This document shows positions 61,780 to 64,000 of a stretch of DNA of 64,000 nucleotides, one piece after another. This stretch comes from Lamellibrachia columna. Its lineage: Eukaryota > Annelida > Polychaeta > Sabellida > Siboglinidae. The translations under genes and the position numbers were made by a program. Location of the stretch: assembly GCA_963662155.1 (NCBI GenBank), contig OY759270.1, positions 13,291,033 through 13,355,032 of the forward strand, given 5' to 3'. Below the pieces are notes generated by a model. It was given only the letters and a program-made list of their open reading frames with translations. It was not told the DNA's origin and ran no database searches. Within the stretch, counting starts at the first letter, position 1; the number at the start of each line of letters is the position of its first letter.

Positions 61780-62420
61780 ATGGCATCCACTCTGCTGGCT
61801 CCAACCATCTGTTTCCAGACATCTCTATCCCTCATCGTCATTTGCGGCTCTCCAGGCTCTAGTCCAACATATTCCTTTAGAGAGTTCATAAATGTAAAGG
61901 CTGGTCTGCCTTGGCTTGTTTTTCCATGTGCTGGTTGCTACATGATTGCCCTTGCTGTCATTTCATCATTGCATCTGTAGCAGTGCCCAACCAATGTCAG
62001 CCTCCTTTCCAATATCCTATTTGTACATTTACTTATTCCACTGTAGAGCTCTATGCTGGTCATATGTTGCTGCCAGTGACTGTTGAAAGTGGTCTGCAGC
62101 ATTCTTGTGTAACGCCCATTTAGGTGCTTCTGTTATAGTCCATGATTCACGTACACAGGGAGCACTGTTGCCAATAATAAGCGCTGCTTAATTTTGTATT
62201 GGGGTGCAGACTTCTACCTCCAAAACGGTTCCTTCCCTGGTAACGACTGTGATGTTTTCGGGGTGGTTATAAGCCATGAACTTGGGTCTTTTCAGCAATA
62301 ATCTCCAGCCCAATCATAGCACACAAGAATTCCACTCGCATGAGAAGCTCCAGTGCCTGTGTGATGTCTTCTGACAGACATCAGCCAGAAATTTGTAATC
62401 TGTGATGACATCAGGTTTTA
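61780..62420 (-). pseudogene. Decayed RTE-like LINE, reverse transcriptase C-terminus
   Basis: Minus-strand translation in broken frames gives LLMRVEFLCAMIGLEI and EKTQVH, then RLTLVGHCYRCNDEMTARAI, then KTSQGRPAFTFMNSLKEYVG and MTMRDRDVWKQM. The GHC-R---E, GRP-T and DRD-W motifs are typical of the C-terminal region of RTE-like LINEs. Several stops interrupt it. It lies upstream of exon w1 in an ARID2 intron. Confidence 0.7.
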
Positions 62421-64000
62421 CATGTCCACTTTTTCTTCTTGTATGTTGGAATCCCAGTTTTTCACTTTTTAAGAGCTACGGTGCAGGTATTTCACCCTGC
62501 AGAAATCCAAACTGCATTATATATAAGCCTATAACTTATAAGTGCAAGACAGGTAACACATTTACCTGTGTTTTTTGTTCTCCTGGCATAAACAACCATG
62601 TATAATGTCCCTAGATGGTGTTTAGTATGTCATCCACAAGACAAGCCAGTTGTACCCAATTTACAAGATGTTACTGACTCTGAATGAGCTGACAGGCGAG
62701 ACTGCACCGACGACCTGCTGGTCATGAGCCTTGCAAATTACTAAACCAGGGGAAACTGCTCATGGCTGATTTAGCTGTGTCCTGCATTCACTCAATGGTC
62801 TTGCTTTCACAATCACTACAGTCTGTCCATAAAAATTGCAATGCTTGTACATGTGACAAAATGCCTGCATATACATACAGGAAACATTACACTGGAAGGC
62901 AGATAATTAATCCATGTTAAATTAACATGTCTCCCATTAAACAGTAACAGCGAACTTCCATGGGAATTTGTTATTTTAAGGCATTGGGTCAGGATACACA
63001 AGAGCACTGTCCAATGTCCTGTTAGACATTACATGCCGTATTGTCATTCACAGGGATGGGTATTGTTGCACAACACAACTTGACATAAAATATGTATTGC
63101 ATAACTTGCTATATAAATACAACATTGTTCAATTACCTTTTCTATTCTCATATATATGTCCAACTTGTCCACTTAGAACTCTCCAGTATCAGTTTGCCAA
63201 TGATTCCAGTCTAGATGAGACCAGTATTAAACTAAACAAATCATAAAAGGTGATTCAATTTTCCCAAGGCCCATTCTTTCAACATAGCAAAACCACAGAG
63301 GGTAACTAACTAAACTCCTGACTATTTCAACCACTAGCCTTTGACCAAAAAAATTACATTTCAATAACAATCCTTCACCAATCTGCAGCAGATCTGTGAC
63401 GCAATCCACCCAAATTATTGTTGTTATACTGAATCTTGTTTCCTGCAGTTCAAGGCAAAATTATATACACATATATATATGAATTGTTGTAATGCAATGG
63501 TTCCTTATAGCTGTTCAGTTGTCGGTGTCAGTCCCTATTGTTAGACAAATTACACTCTAACATGAGTGCAACATCACAACCATCAACAACACAATTTATA
63601 TTTAATATTCTCCGTGAAATGCAGAAAACAAGAAACAACATGATCAGCCTGCCATGGGCAGAACACAATGTGAGGAGGGGAAACAGGAGACGGCGGCCGG
63701 AGAAAGACTACAATTGAGGTGGAGGGATAGTGCAAAGAGAGATGTTGAACAGCAGAGTAGGAGAAAATGACAGCGGAGCAAAAGCGATGGAGGCAGTGCA
63801 CGTGTGAGATGGCACCCATCCCATAAAAGGCATAAGGGATTAAGAAAGATCTATACCCACAACCCCAAACCATTTGCATTTTAGTAAATGCATCCCATAT
63901 TTTACAGTACAGCATAAAAAAATGACAACGGAGACAAAGCAAGAATGTCAACTACAATAACACCGAAAAAGCAACAACTGCTTAATGTTACAAAACTAAA
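62421..64000. other. ARID2 upstream intron, possible LINE relic at 63,640-63,840
   Basis: Plus-strand sequence GACGGCGGCCGGAGAAAG followed by AAGCGATGGAGGCAGTGCAC may be a decayed reverse transcriptase tail; frames are broken and the call is weak. Confidence 0.25.

Noticed and set aside
61176..61980. Plus-strand hydrophobic ORFs resembling membrane proteins (109 and 170 codons)
   Set aside because: The second overlaps the decayed RTE-like sequence read on the wrong strand; the first has no recognised family and no splice context.

Overview
This is a eukaryotic (metazoan) genomic window. It has spliced genes with GT-AG introns, many AT microsatellites, long minisatellites and a mixed load of LINE, SINE and DNA-transposon relics. 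The repeat content (a CR1-type LINE with an esterase ORF1, P-element/THAP9-like and RTE-like remnants, abundant minisatellites in introns) suggests a marine invertebrate. The sequence alone does not let me name the species.

The main gene is an ARID2 (BAF200) orthologue on the minus strand. I could assemble 18 consecutive coding exons from 56,833 down to a stop codon at 18,087. Every junction keeps the reading frame, the total is 5,883 nt (1,960 codons plus stop), and conserved ARID2 blocks appear in the expected order: second half of the ARID domain, ARM-like helical region, RFX-type winged helix, a single 3.5-kb Gln/Ser/Val-rich exon, two C2H2 zinc fingers and the conserved C-terminal helix. 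The first coding exon(s), with the start of the ARID domain, are not found and should lie beyond 64,000. A 3' UTR of about 1 kb with two AATAAA signals ends near 17,040. ARID2 is the subunit that distinguishes the PBAF form of SWI/SNF.

Layout: 1-5,000 holds interspersed and tandem repeats with relic ORFs. At 5,100-6,150 a GC-richer patch may be the 5' end of an unidentified minus-strand gene. At 8,046-8,570 there is a truncated P-element/THAP9-type transposase. At 9,350-13,590 a CR1 LINE lies on the minus strand with both ORFs intact. 13,590-17,030 holds shared short repeats and a decayed LINE. 17,040-56,833 is ARID2. Its introns carry a pogo-like MITE, minisatellites with units of 19, 24, 25, 26, 27/29, 50, 63 and 69 bp, CR1 3' tails, a tRNA-derived SINE, fold-back elements and a 1.2-kb TIR transposon. 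56,834-64,000 is upstream ARID2 intron with an RTE-like relic.

The most notable observation is at the CR1 ORF1/ORF2 junction. ORF1 ends in a heptamer TTTAAAC in exactly the right phase for -1 ribosomal frameshifting, directly followed by its TAG. The ORF2 frame is -1, opens only about 14 nt earlier, and has no ATG until after the catalytic Asn of its endonuclease. This suggests that ORF2 protein is made as an ORF1-ORF2 frameshift fusion. A second notable point is that a 24-bp minisatellite in an ARID2 intron is open in frame with the preceding exon, so intron retention would append a long repetitive tail instead of an early stop.
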